DNA of 64,000 nucleotides. It comes from Obelidium mucronatum. Taxonomy: Eukaryota; Chytridiomycota; Chytridiomycetes; Chytridiales; Chytriomycetaceae. The stretch spans positions 124,001 to 188,000 of the forward strand of contig JAIVFH010000004.1 of NCBI GenBank assembly GCA_025765595.1. Reading direction: 5' to 3'. The notes beneath the pieces are model-generated. The model searched no databases. It worked only from the letters and a program-made list of their open reading frames with translations, and was not told where the DNA came from. Position numbers and translations under genes: made by a program. Below are positions 1 to 10,559 of this stretch, piece after piece; within the stretch, counting starts at the first letter, position 1, and the number at the start of each line of letters is the position of its first letter.

Positions 1-1819
1 AGCAATCACTTGGAAAGCATGTCCATGCAAGTGGACTATCAAATAGGGAAGAAAAACCATTTTGTCAAAAACATGACTTTATCGGTGTTGCGGTACTCAC
101 ATGGATGTTTTCCGCTGTCGGAGTTCACAATAATGATTTCTGCCACATCTCCAAGATTCTTAACCACCATTGGCAAAGTGGAATGCTCCGTAAACTGCCG
201 GGTTGTTCACATGGTCACTTCCAATCGTTTGCGCGGTAAACAAGCTTGGAACTGCAGGCATCATGAATGGAGTTGAGTTGAATGTACCATGGTTGACTCC
301 ATCAGAAAATACTTGAAAGATGACTTCCAAATTGAACGAGTTGCTTGGATGAGGATTTGGTAGGGCGTCAAGCACAGCAACAGGAACTAGAGTTGTCTCA
401 TCCATCAAATCAGTCTCCAAATCAGGAATGGTATCATTCGAGGCTTGGAAAATTTCAGCATTTGGTGCAGAGTTGTACACGAGCGTCATCGTCACGTCTT
501 CAATGAGGCCTTCTGCGCGAGATTCAAACATTCCACTCTCCATGACAGCATGAACGTTGTAATTCACATCGGTACCATTTCCGGCTTCGCGAGCCTTAAC
601 AATAACAGACATTCGCTGTGCCGGGGCCAAAGCAAAAGCCTTTTGGAGGCTTGGCTCCATATCCACCTAATTTTCCATTAGATCCAATACAGCGGCAGAA
701 GACACTACTTACTCCATCGGCCTCAACAACATACATATCATGACCCTCAAAGTAAATGTCATATGTTACAAGGGCAGCAAATGACACGAAACGGAACTTG
801 TAGGTCTTTCCAGGCGTCATTTTGAAGTCAAAGTGATCAACTTCATTCAACATTCCTTGATCTAACAGGAACAATCAAAAATCAAATTGGTTGTCATAGA
901 ATATACCCTACTTGGCGTTGGCTCAGCCCCGGATGGATTATAAATACTCAAGAAGCGGGAAAGGACAATCGGATGTTCTTCGTTGTACCAATCAGCGACA
1001 GAAATAACTGTCTCTTCGTCAAATGGCGCCATCTCAACAGATTTCGGTGGGTTGATGACCAACGGAGCACGTAATCCATCAACGTACTCTCCTTTCCAGT
1101 GAGCATGAACCCAGTAAGTACCCCACTGCAAAACTTGGAATTTGTATTGGTATGATCCTCCAGCTGGAATTGGACTGTCGAGTGTTGTCTTGTCAGTGAA
1201 TGATGCTTCAAAGTATAAAAGTTACCATTGAGTTGCGTATGTAGCACCGTCCATATTCTGAGATCCATAGTGGAAGATTCCGTGAAAGTGAATCGCAGTC
1301 TCCTTGTCAAGGTGGTTGACCTGTCAAAAGTTCAAAACACTTAGACGACATCGCTGGCGAGTGTAGGTACTATATGCATACCACGTTGAAAATAACTGTA
1401 TCGTTATAATCGACGACCATTCCTTCGATTCTATAGCGAAATACGATCTGAATATTTGATGCAGCCAGGCAGAAAACAACACTGGTAACTCACGGCCATT
1501 TTCCATTCACACCAATCATACGTCGAGTTGTATTGAATCTAGTAACGCCATTGACGTATCCGATATCCCAAGTGAATGTCTTAACACCTCCCTGTTGGAA
1601 CACGCCAACTGGAGCTGGACCTCCGGTATCACCAATTTGCTGGACAAAGGCACTGCTGGGCCGGGCTAATGCTGCACTTGTTGTTGAAGAAGAAGTGCTT
1701 TGAGCTGACGCAAACGCCGCAATGAAAAGAGCGATAACTGATTGCTTGGTTAGAAATCAATAATCTGTTGGAGTTTTGGGCGGACACATACGCTGGATGA
1801 GGGTCTTGGAATAGCTCAT
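1..1819 (-). CDS. Fet3-like multicopper oxidase (C-terminus beyond window)
   Basis: Multicopper oxidases couple oxidation of a substrate, Fe2+ in the Fet3 group, to reduction of O2 to water; Fet3 works at the cell surface with the Ftr1 permease. The start at 1819 gives a hydrophobic signal peptide (first ~22 residues, ending FASAQ) split by an intron. Three copper motifs are visible: HFHG (~residue 125), HAHW (~170, followed by GEYVDGLRAPLVI, a Fet3-type context) and HPFHLHGH, whose codons are split by an intron at 36-100. At least six introns fit GT-AG. The frame breaks by one extra base near 188-189: the exon runs into a stop at 160, while the +1 frame continues with conserved sequence into HPFHLHGH. 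The last copper motif and any membrane anchor lie outside the window. Ferroxidase rather than laccase activity is inferred from the motif context only. Confidence 0.88.
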
Positions 1820-2343
1820 TGCAAAGATGCTAAGGGCTATTGGATGCGCTTGTATTTGAAGCTAAAACGAAAAGGGCTTTTAATGAGGTTTTTAGTTCCT
1901 ACTTTTTTTGGAGATGTTGGTCGGAAAGTCAGCAACCAATCAGAAGCCTTCGGAACCTGGGAGTTCCTTGTGACAACGCAAGCGAGATAACACGCACGCG
2001 ATTTGATTTGCTGATGGTTCCCCTTTAATCATGTGGAAATTTGACTCGATTTGAATTCTATAAGGATACGCGGAAAAAACAATAACACTTGGTCAAATAA
2101 CATTGGGTTGAACAAAACTGTTTGGTGCGAAGTTCAGTCCCAAGAAACAATGTGAATAAAGTTACAAGTTGCATGATTCACGATGCGTCACAGGCGAAAT
2201 GAACCGATGACATGGGTGATGTGTTCCATTCTTGAGATGGCCTGAGTCATGATTTCTCACCCAAAAAACGTCAATACAAATAGGACCACGGCATCCCCAG
2301 TCTTCTGCCATCAAATACAATTTGAAGAAAACAAACAAAAACA
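1820..2343. promoter_or_regulatory. Divergent intergenic region, multicopper oxidase / DUF2408 gene
   Basis: This 524-base gap separates the start of the minus-strand oxidase from the start of the plus-strand DUF2408 gene. It must hold both promoters. I see no open frame with homology and no repeat or clear TATA box that I would defend. Confidence 0.4.
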
Positions 2344-3926
2344 ATGAGTGCTATTAGCTCTACGATTAACGCGTCTCGTCAGGAGAGCGGAAAAATCAAC
2401 ATGCATCTGCCTACAGCCGAACAGCCTATTCTGGATCAACTCTTTAAGTTCAGACATTCTCTGACTGCCCTTCGCAAGGAGTCCCATGATGCCTTGACTC
2501 TTGCCGACATCAATGCCAAGGCCAACGAACTTAGCGTGATTATGAAAAATCTGCGCGATGTGCGCTTTGCCGACTCCCACGAAGTGGATTTGAACGAACC
2601 AAGAAATCGTGTCGATGATGTCTTGGATCAAGTTTGGATGTCCATGTTTTACGTGTGGTAAGTTTGTACAAACTTAAGCTCTTTTCCAGTGATTAAAACC
2701 ATTCTTTAAGGGGAAAGATTGCAGCCATTCACGAATCCATCTACCCAACATACGTTTCCCTTGTGACTCTTTCTCGTACCGTTGATGCTCTCCGTGCCTC
2801 AAAGGCTTGGGTTCCAGCTGATGTTGAGCCACTCCAAGAACGTCTTCGCGCTCTTGATGAACAAGTTGCCGCAACGGAAGGCAAGTTTGTTGCCCCTGGT
2901 TCCACTGCTGTTGGTGACAAGATTCCTTACGGTCAAGCCGTCCTCACCACTCTGCAAAACAAGATCTCGCGTACCATTGCATTCCTGAACGCTGAAAACG
3001 AGGCAGTCTACACTGACAGCGAATTGATGCCACTCAGAACTGAATTGGAAGGTCTCAACAAAGCAACTTTCCGACCTTCTCTCCACTGGTTACACTCTTG
3101 AAACCTTGGCACCAATCTCAAAAAGACTGCATCACATTGATTCTTCCAGAGGACCCACTGGAAAGTTCCACGGACTTGAAGCTGAAATGGGACAAGCTAC
3201 TCTCGCTGGACTCCTCAATCAGGCATTCGACAAGCTGGCTCTTCTCGTTGCCGACTTGGATCCAGTAGTCCAAACGTCCCCATTGTTTGAAACTTACCGT
3301 GCCTCTTTGGATATCCACTCTCAACTTTCTCGTTTACTCGTCCAACTCTGCTGTGAGATCATCACCAAAGGAACTTTCTGCCGCCCTTGTACCCATTCAA
3401 GAACGACTTCAAGTTCTTGAAAAGCTTCGTGTCGAAGGAACCTTTGTTCCCGCTGGTTTCAGCTTCGAGGATGCCGTCAAGCTTCCAGGTCAAGGTTCTC
3501 TCCACAAGTTGCTCCATGACTTGCCACTCCGAGATCTCTCACTTGGTTGAGCCAATCTCGCGTCCAATCGGAGAAACACTTATTCCAACCTACGAGCTCC
3601 TTTTGAAGCAAAGAACCGCTCTTCGCAAGCTTAGAGCTTGGGCATTTGCTGGCTGGAATGTTCGTGAAGACCTTGTCAAGATTGAGGCTATTTTGAAAAC
3701 AGTGGAATCTACCAAAGTTAAGGGTTTGTTTGCCGGTGTTGGCGCACCAGCCAGCGATTCTGCTGCTGCTGCCGAACATGAGTTGGGGGCTGTCGCCGTT
3801 GCTCAATCTGAGTCTTCCCTCCACTCCTTTGCCACACATGACTTGGCCGAAGGACAAGTCACTATCTCTGCTTTGGTAGACGAGTGTGATTCACTTGTCT
3901 GGCAAATCTACTGTGCGCTTGTATGA
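2344..3926 (+). CDS. DUF2408-family fungal protein
   Basis: A helical protein of about 510 residues made of repeated units of the kind found in the fungal DUF2408 family: LYP/Y-rich helices, then a w-x-x-dl-x-x-l helix, then a 'G(K/T)FV' turn and 'GQ' helix (for example YGQAVLTTLQNK). No biochemical role is known to me. Exon 1 (2344-2658) joins exon 2 at 2710 across a GT-AG intron. Downstream the conserved frame must be followed through three +1 shifts: at AAA 3060-3062, TTT 3333-3335 and TT 3521-3522. Read this way the product continues to a stop at 3924-3926. Either the assembly has extra bases here or the gene is decaying; conservation on both sides of each shift argues for the former. Confidence 0.72.
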
Positions 3927-4100
3927 TTGTACATTGATCTTTTCTTAAAACTATTCTAAATTGCAAACTTATAACTGGAAATAAACTTCCATATTTTAAA
4001 TGATAGTACTTTTAAAAATCGAAAGAAGTCCTTTGTGGCCACATTGAATTATCCGGATGGGTTGGCCAATGAAAACAACGCATTCGAAATCATCTGTGAA

Positions 4101-5147
4101 ATGGCCGCAGTTGATTCCATCACACAAGCCCTTTCAACAACGGGCCTTGAAGCTAAAGACATTAGCACCAATCCGCTATATTCTGGTCTTGACATCACTG
4201 TGGATCCATGCTTGAGTGTTCGTGTGCAAACTAAGATTCTTTGACAACCGGTTGATTGATTGAATTGGCAGTGCTTCCGCGCCATGTGCCGATGGCCACG
4301 CTGTATACCCTGCTGCCTTGGCCAAGACGATTGATCAATGCGAGGACCTGCTTGGCAGCATGAAGCCGTACAAACGCCACTTGATGTTCTGCGCCGGCAA
4401 CGGTGTTGATTGGCCAGGCCGCTTGGAGGAAGAGCTCTCTTCTGATTCATTCATGGCCAAGTTGGGCGAAGCCGTTCAGTCGGGTGGAAAAGCTGCCGGG
4501 CGGACAATCGTCTCTGCCATTGATAGGAATCCGGAGGGACATTCCGAGGACTCCGAAAGAGTGGAATGTGTTATTGCCACTGAGTGTTTTCTGTTTCCAG
4601 ATTACAAGGGCCTCAGAGGTTCGTTTTAGTGCTTTTTCGCCGACACTGCAATCTGAATGGTCTTTCTTCAGGCGTCACCGCAACAGAAGCTGCTGGCGTT
4701 GTATCTTTCTGGGTTTCAAAAGGCTCCGTCCCTGAGCGAATTGAATCTTCCACGGCCGAGGTTGTTGACCTTGAAATGGATGCATATATTTTCGTTTGCA
4801 CCCACAAAAAGCGGGATAAGCGATGCGGCGTGACTGGACCAATCTTGGTAGAAGAATTCAATAGTGCTATTCAGGATTTGGGACTCTCTGGAAAGGTTGC
4901 ATGCATTGGAATCTCTCACATTGGTGGACACAAGTTTGCTGGGAATATTATAGTGAGCATTCTGTCCCAAACCGGAGTCTAGGTAGAAACTAATGAAATA
5001 TTTGCGCGGCAGATCTATAGTAAAAAGTTTCCTCACGGAGTCTGGTATGGTCGAGTGATTCCTTGTCACGTGGAAAGCATCATGCAAAAAACCGTCATCG
5101 AGGGAAAAGTGTTCAAAGAATTATTCAGAGGCCAGGGAACTGCTTGA
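4101..5147 (+). CDS. Suc-Fer-like (Apd1/Aim32-type) thioredoxin-fold [2Fe-2S] protein
   Basis: The C-terminal half has the family signature CTHKKRDKRCGVTGP followed by ISHIGGHKFAGN and, after an intron, a WYGRV segment; these Cys and His residues are the expected cluster ligands of Apd1/Aim32-type sucrase/ferredoxin-like proteins. An N-terminal part holds DPC and APCADGH, consistent with the family's N-terminal cysteine motif, then KPYKRHLMFCAG and DWPGRLEE. Introns are placed at about 4215-4270 (donor not certain), 4616-4669 (GTTCGT donor) and 4950-5010. The first ATG in frame is 4101; conservation starts later, so the start is approximate. Family members are linked to redox homeostasis in yeast; the substrate is unknown. 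Confidence 0.75.
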
Positions 5148-5180
5148 TTTGATTTTTGGAGGAGAGACCAAGTTAATAAG

Positions 5181-5187
5181 TATAAAG
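5181..5187 (+). promoter_or_regulatory. TATA-like box of CFEM-like copy A
   Basis: TATAAAG lies 45 bases upstream of the ATG. The neighbouring paralogue has TATATAA at nearly the same distance, which makes a shared promoter layout plausible. Confidence 0.5.
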
Positions 5188-5225
5188 AACATCACTTGCC
5201 TTATAATATATTTTTTTTCGAAATA

Positions 5226-5909
5226 ATGAGCGACGCTGTTGGAACCTTGAACCTTGTCAATACCGGTACCCCCATCTTACCGAAAGCAACCAATCGGATC
5301 ATGGCTGACTTGGCTCATTCCCTCTTATAGGTATCTCTGCACTCCCAGCCTGTGGGTTGACCTGCATTCAAAAGCTCCCTGAATGGGTTCAACCGTTGAC
5401 CATGGATGCTATCAATGGCGTCTGCAAAAACATTCAAGCTGATGTAAACCAATTCGCTTCATGCGTTGGATCTGGATGCACCAATGCGACTGAGCGCACC
5501 ACTTGTTTCACTGTTGTAAGTACTGTTTTCGTTGTAACTTATCGGGCGAGGACTGGGCAGAAACTTGGTTGAGATGCTTTTTAAAGCTAGCAGCCAATGC
5601 CAGTATGAAGGCGAAGTCTTTTATCCCTGAACTTACTGCTGGCCTGACAAATTGCAAAATTTGATACTGGCGAACAATGTGAATAATTGCTACAAGACTT
5701 ACTTTAAATTCATAATATAGGTCGGACTTATTCCAACTGCCTGCCAGTCGTTGGGTTTCAACACAACTGGTGTTGTTGTTCCCAAGGCGCCCGTTGCCAC
5801 TGCCGCTGCAACCACTGCTGCCACCACTACCACCAAGTCTGGTTCAGCCCAAATTTACTCTTTCGGAATCATTGCATCGGCTGTTGCCATTGCTACTCTT
5901 TTATTTTGA
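5226..5909 (+). CDS. CFEM-like seven-cysteine protein with hydrophobic tail (copy A)
   Basis: Three exons (5226-5265, 5331-5515, 5721-5909) encode about 137 residues. The core has seven Cys spaced C-x3-C, C, C-x4-C, C, C, resembling fungal CFEM domains, which have eight. A Thr/Ala-rich linker leads to a 15-residue hydrophobic C-terminus (FGIIASAVAIATLLF) like a GPI-attachment or tail-anchor signal. There is no recognisable N-terminal signal peptide: it begins MSDAVGTLNLV. A TATA-like box at 5181-5187 lies 45 bases before the ATG, supporting this start. Copy B follows immediately downstream and shares exon boundaries. A role in surface attachment or haem/iron binding, as in some CFEM proteins, is speculation. 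Confidence 0.75.
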
Positions 5910-6090
5910 GTACTGATTCAAAACTAGTGGCGGGGGTTTTCGTTTCTCGTTTTCTGTACTTTGAATAATGAAAGTAAATGCTTATCGGCTCTTTTTTTAT
6001 TATCATTGGCATCTGAATTGTTGACTTATAATGGCGTATTAATTGTTGACTTATAAATTGTGGCGTGGTTTACGTTTGAGGCGTCCGAAG

Positions 6091-6097
6091 TATATAA
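6091..6097 (+). promoter_or_regulatory. TATA-like box of CFEM-like copy B
   Basis: TATATAA lies 47 bases upstream of the ATG at 6138, matching the spacing seen in front of copy A. Confidence 0.5.
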
Positions 6098-6137
6098 CCC
6101 AACCATGACAATCTTTCGAATAGAGTAAAAAGAAAAC

Positions 6138-6669
6138 ATGTCTGACGCTGCTGCCACGTTGAATCTTGTTCAAGCTGCTCTCACGGGACTTCCACCGTGT
6201 GGTTTCGGCTGCATCCAAAAGCTTCCTGAATGGGTCCAACCATTGACAATGGATGCCCTTAATGGTGTCTGTAAGAACATTCAGCCAAACATTGATCAGT
6301 TTAGCAAGTGCATTGGTAGCCAATGTACCAATTCAACTGAGTTGAACACGTGCATCACAGTGGTTGGTTTCCTTTTTTTCTTTTTCGATTGTCATGTGGG
6401 AATCTTTCTATCATCAACACTGAAAATACACGTAGGTCGGGCTTGTTCCAACTGGATGTAGAACTTTGGGATTCAACGTCACAGGAGTGGTTGTTCCCAC
6501 TAAAGCTATTCCAACAGGCTCAACTGCTGCAGCAACATCCTCGACAGCAAGTACCACAACTACTACAACATCGAGTCCTGTTCCTATTGCTGCCAAGAGC
6601 GATGGAGAACATGTTTCAACTTTTTCCATCATTGCTTCAGCTGTTGCCATTGCAACCTTGTTGTTTTGA
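6138..6669 (+). CDS. CFEM-like seven-cysteine protein with hydrophobic tail (copy B)
   Basis: Tandem paralogue of the gene upstream. Exon 1 (6138-6362) carries the cysteine core with the same C-x3-C, C, C-x4-C, C pattern; exon 2 (6436-6669) carries the seventh Cys, a longer Thr/Ser-rich linker and the tail SIIASAVAIATLLF, nearly identical to copy A. The intron at 6363-6435 (donor GTTGGT) sits at the same codon as intron 2 of copy A, while the first intron of copy A is missing here. Like copy A it starts MSDA with no visible signal peptide. Intron loss in B or gain in A after duplication is the simplest history. Confidence 0.77.
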
Positions 6670-6938
6670 AAAACTTAATATTTATTTATTCTGATTTTAA
6701 AAAAAAAAAAGTAATCTGGAGGAAGTTTCAAATGAAATTATCAAAGAAACGTGATTGATTTAGTGTCGAAACTACTCGCCAGATTGAATTTTAGTGGTTG
6801 AAACAGCCATGGGAATGAAACGCCAAACTGAAATTTCGTTATCCACCCTTCGCCATATAAGAAGCTTGATCCCTCTCCCACCAAAACGTCCAAAAAGAAA
6901 AAGCCCTTCCCCTTGACTAGACTTATAGAATACTAGAA

Positions 6939-7500
6939 ATGCAGTTCCTTGCTACCATCTCCATCGTTGCCGTTGCCGCCGTTGCTTCGTACGCTCCAGT
7001 TCCAGCCCCAGTTGTTCCAACAACCACCTACCGCTGCTGTATACGCTCCACCAGCTGCTCCAACAACTGCCCCAGCCGCCACTACCGTAGTTGCTCCAGC
7101 TGCCGAAGTTCCAACCACCACCGCTTACGTTCCACCAGTCCCAACCACCACTGCCGCGGTTGCCAAGACCACTACCGCTGCCGCTGCCAACGTTCCAGCC
7201 GCTACCACTTCTTGTGACAGCGAAATCTCCAAGCCAGCCGCTACCACAACTGCCAAGCCAGCTGCTGCCAACAACACACCAGTCACATCTGCTACTTACG
7301 TTGCACCAGCACCAGCACCATCTGCCACATCTGTTGCCAAGCCTGCTGCCGCTACTCCAACTCCAACTCCAACCACAAGCGCTGCCTACGTTCCACCAGT
7401 CATCAACACAAAGGCTCCACAAACTGGAGTATTGGCCTCCAGTGCGAAATCCCAATTCATTGGAGCTTTCATTGCTGTGTCATCCCTGTTTTTGTTATAA
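6939..7500 (+). CDS. Secreted Thr/Pro/Ala-rich mucin-like surface protein
   Basis: The ATG at 6939 starts a clear signal peptide (MQFLATISIVAVAAVASYA) followed by about 150 residues of Ala, Pro, Thr and Val in imperfect motifs such as YVPP and PAATT, then a hydrophobic C-terminal tail (FIGAFIAVSSLFLL) typical of a GPI-anchor signal. Such composition suggests a heavily O-glycosylated wall or surface protein. The signal peptide and the long frame that ends at 7500 differ by +1; the shift falls at CC 7027-7028. A TATAA box lies at 6856-6860. A single Cys remains in the mature region. No enzymatic domain is visible. Confidence 0.65.
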
Positions 7501-7609
7501 GTTTTCCCAAAAAAAAAACTTCGTCTTTCAAAATAAAAATCATAACCACACGCAGAAAAACGTTTTTTTTTATTACGCAAACAGCGCCAATTTAGATAAT
7601 AGAGCGTTT

Positions 7610-10505
7610 TTATAAACCTCTTACAAAAGTCTCAACCATCTCATCCGCTTGTTCCACATCCACGTATAACAAACAATACGCATTCGCAAGTGTCCCTGTC
7701 GTATCCCTAAAGATTGTTGATTCGATGCTTGATTCTGAAATCACAGAAACTCGACTGTCGTCGTAGAGGAACCACGATTTCTTGTGGTGGTGGTGGTTTC
7801 GAATGTAGATTTTATAGTGTCCAAAACCGGCTTCGCCTTCATGTTGAAGGACTGCGTGGAGGCGGTATTTCTTGGGAGTCAAGTTTTCCGGGGGAATACA
7901 GTACCTTTGACAAAGAGGGTTTAGTACAATTTTTTTGGAATCAAATTTGAGAAAAAAAAAAAAGCAGTTGATTCTCACGCAGCCATATCAATCTCATCAT
8001 AAAACTTCATAAACTTGTTTGACTTCACGGCGCATCCTTGAGAAACATCGTATTGGACACGCTTTTGGAAAACAGTTAACATCAAGTAAATATAAAATTA
8101 AAAGAAAAAAGAAGCGCCATTCTAACCTGAAGTTGAAGAGTCAAAATAGGAGGCAACGACTTCAATTTGACAGATCGTAGAGCTTTCCGGTTTTCATAAT
8201 CCACAGCAATGGCTCGAAAGTATGAATCCAACGAAGCGTAAATATCATGAGCAACGTCAATTGTCAGGTACATGAATTCATCTTGAGTTCCAGACTGGGT
8301 CGGAGTTCCTGTTGATTCCAAGTACTTTAACGTTTGAGTTGTCTTTCCAAAGAACAATCTTGACTCGAAAAAAAAAAAAATCAGTTCAATGCGTTATTTT
8401 TTTCAATCCTTTTCTCCTCACCTCTTGATCATATCCGCATTCTTTTGATCTCCAAAACTCCTGAATCCCTTTTCCGCCATATCAACGAAAACGTCCATGA
8501 ACTCGCCCACATCCTGCTGGGCATTCAACAACACCTTCTCATCAACTTGGTCTTTATCCACGTCCATTGGGTCCTCCACGCCCACCATCTTTTGACTAGT
8601 TTTAGGTGGACTACCAGATGAACTCCCACTTAAAACAGTAACTGCTAGGTCGCGGTCGACTCCAACGCTTACGACATCCCCGCCTTTTTGAGAGAGCTTT
8701 TGAAACAGAGATTTGAGTAGAAGAAGGAACCTTTTCGGATTGTCGTTTTTTGGAAGTGGAGGCAGTGGTTGCTGCTGCTGCTGCTGCTGACGCGATGGAC
8801 TAGTGGATCCAGCAGTTTGAAGAATGTTGTGCGTCATTGTGCGAGTGAATAGATAAAATGGCTTGTCGGAGAGGCTTGATTGTGAGGTAAAACTGAATCA
8901 AAGCATTCAAGTAGCAAATATTCCCAAAGTTGTCCAATCCAATCGGCCTTGAAAAAAAAATGGAGAGAAGTCAGTCAAAGATGACTTTCGTTCAATTGAC
9001 TAAAAGATCACTAAACTTGTTTGGATCAGACGGTTCTGCTATTGTCAGTTCAGACGAGCTGGCCATCGGCGTAAATCCTGTCTCCAAATATAAATCAATC
9101 TGCTCAGAGCATCCTTGATCGTCAGCTATAATTCGTAATCCGGCTCGTAGTTCATCCAGCAGTTCCGGTTGTTCTTCGGCACGCGATTGAAACATTGTAA
9201 TGAGCAAATGGGCTCGATAGCTTTCACCGGCTTCCGAATTCGGAGGAGGTAGAGCAAAGAGATTATAGGCTGAAGTTAGTTCGGATAATGTATGGAGGTT
9301 TCTTTTGGTCCGCTCCATTGCAATGAACTCTGGTAATGAGAATGAAGTTGGCCGCGAATTTGCTATTCCAATAAGCGATTCCTTTAAACAAATTGCTGTT
9401 AGATTTTTAACACGTTCTCCAAGGCATCAAAAAGTTCAAACCAGATATAGGCTTCTCGAAGCGTAGTCATCGTCCAGCTGCTTCAAAAACGCCCACTTAA
9501 TCTTTTCATCCGATGCAGTAGAAGTACACCCTAGGCGCATGTAATGATCAAGAAGGTTCTGTTCGATCGATGTCGATGGTTTGACAACTTTGGGGTGTTA
9601 TGTTTAACATGGCTGACTCAATATTCTTACCCTCGGATCCTAGCCATCCAAATATCAGTCGAGAAGCCCGCCTCGCAGTCGACGCTATTCTTTGCTACCG
9701 TTGTCTTTCCCAAACCTCTGTTCAAATTCCATTCAGAGACCAACAGCTTCTTCCAAAGCAAACAATGACAACTTCTGTTGAGGAAGCGATGAAGCAGGAT
9801 CTATTCTTGATGCATCCACCTGATTGAGAATGATTAAACAGAATTCAATCAAACTCATTCCTCAACAATCAATATACGCGTCCATGAACCAGAAAAACTC
9901 ACTGGATAGTACAAACTATCGTTTGCATTCAATTCAAAACCCAACACCTTCATTGCCGCCAACGCAACTGGAGTGGATCCCCCAATAAACTTTGTAAATG
10001 TCTGATTCTGCGAGTTAATTGGCTTTCCGATGCGCTCTAGATATCCCTTTGTGTATGCAATCAAAATCTCTAGAATTCGAAGTCGATCGTCAACAGTTCG
10101 GCCTTTGAATAGTGCATCGAGCAGTTGTTGCGGAAACGCTTGCGGAGACAAATTAAAAAGCTGTAGATTCGCTGCATTGGCAGCATACGAAAGAAACGTC
10201 CGTTTGTGCGATAAACTGGTGCAGGTGGTGGCTGTGTGGCGAGGCGGCACAAGTCCTCTGCAGCGACGAGGCATCTTTGGCCAGAGCCACGTGCAGATTG
10301 CAGTCCTTTGAGAAGAAAGAAGAATCAGAAATGCGCTGCCGACGAAGGCCAGATCTGCACCTGGCAAAGCACGCGCGTCTGGTCGTCGAAGCGGTCTGCC
10401 GCCACGGCGCGCGCCCATTCGTGTCCCGAAGCGGCAGCTGGACGGGCTTGTGAGGTGGAGGTGGAGGCCCAGGCGCGCGCCCGAGCAGCCGCCGGCGAGC
10501 GTCAT
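7610..10505 (-). CDS. Ubp2-like ubiquitin carboxyl-terminal hydrolase with UCH_N domain
   Basis: A cysteine protease that removes ubiquitin. In order: an N-terminal zinc-like region (RVLCQDCN, then SHHLHQF, then FVCCQC) and a helical segment ending LGFEL, together matching the UCH_N domain of fungal Ubp2; then helical repeats; the Cys box [20 protein letters not shown] (~8930-8880); a Gln-rich insert coded by CAG repeats; [15 protein letters not shown]; and the His box [21 protein letters not shown] near the C-terminus. Catalytic Cys and His are therefore both present. Several introns and at least three frame changes interrupt it, including an extra base in AAAA 8865-8868 just after the Cys box. 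The ATG at 10503-10505 is the only nearby start but needs a +1 shift to enter the UCH_N frame, so the exact start is uncertain. Confidence 0.82.
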
Positions 10506-10559
10506 GTTTTTATTATTTGATTTTATTTTATTTTATTTGTATTTGAATTTACAGCCACA
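10506..10559. promoter_or_regulatory. 54-base bidirectional promoter with TTTTA repeats
   Basis: Only 54 bases separate the divergent Ubp2-like and PhzF-like genes. The gap is almost pure A/T and holds three tandem TTTTA units at 10521-10535, ending about 22 bases before the plus-strand ATG. A very similar tract occupies the divergent promoter at 22273-22343. Confidence 0.55.

Noticed and set aside
6952..7455. Trp/Ser/Gly-rich minus-strand frame over the mucin-like gene
   Set aside because: Mirror image of Thr/Pro/Ala codons; the plus strand has a signal peptide and an anchor signal.
9600..9827. Plus-strand 75-codon frame that looked like a small protein
   Set aside because: It lies inside the Ubp2-like gene, between its UCH_N and helical exons, and has no homology or promoter of its own.
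9855..10250. PUB domain call for the helical segment ending LGFEL
   Set aside because: The preceding C-x2-C...HHLH...C-x2-C region and the downstream Cys box identify it as the UCH_N part of a Ubp2-like protein.
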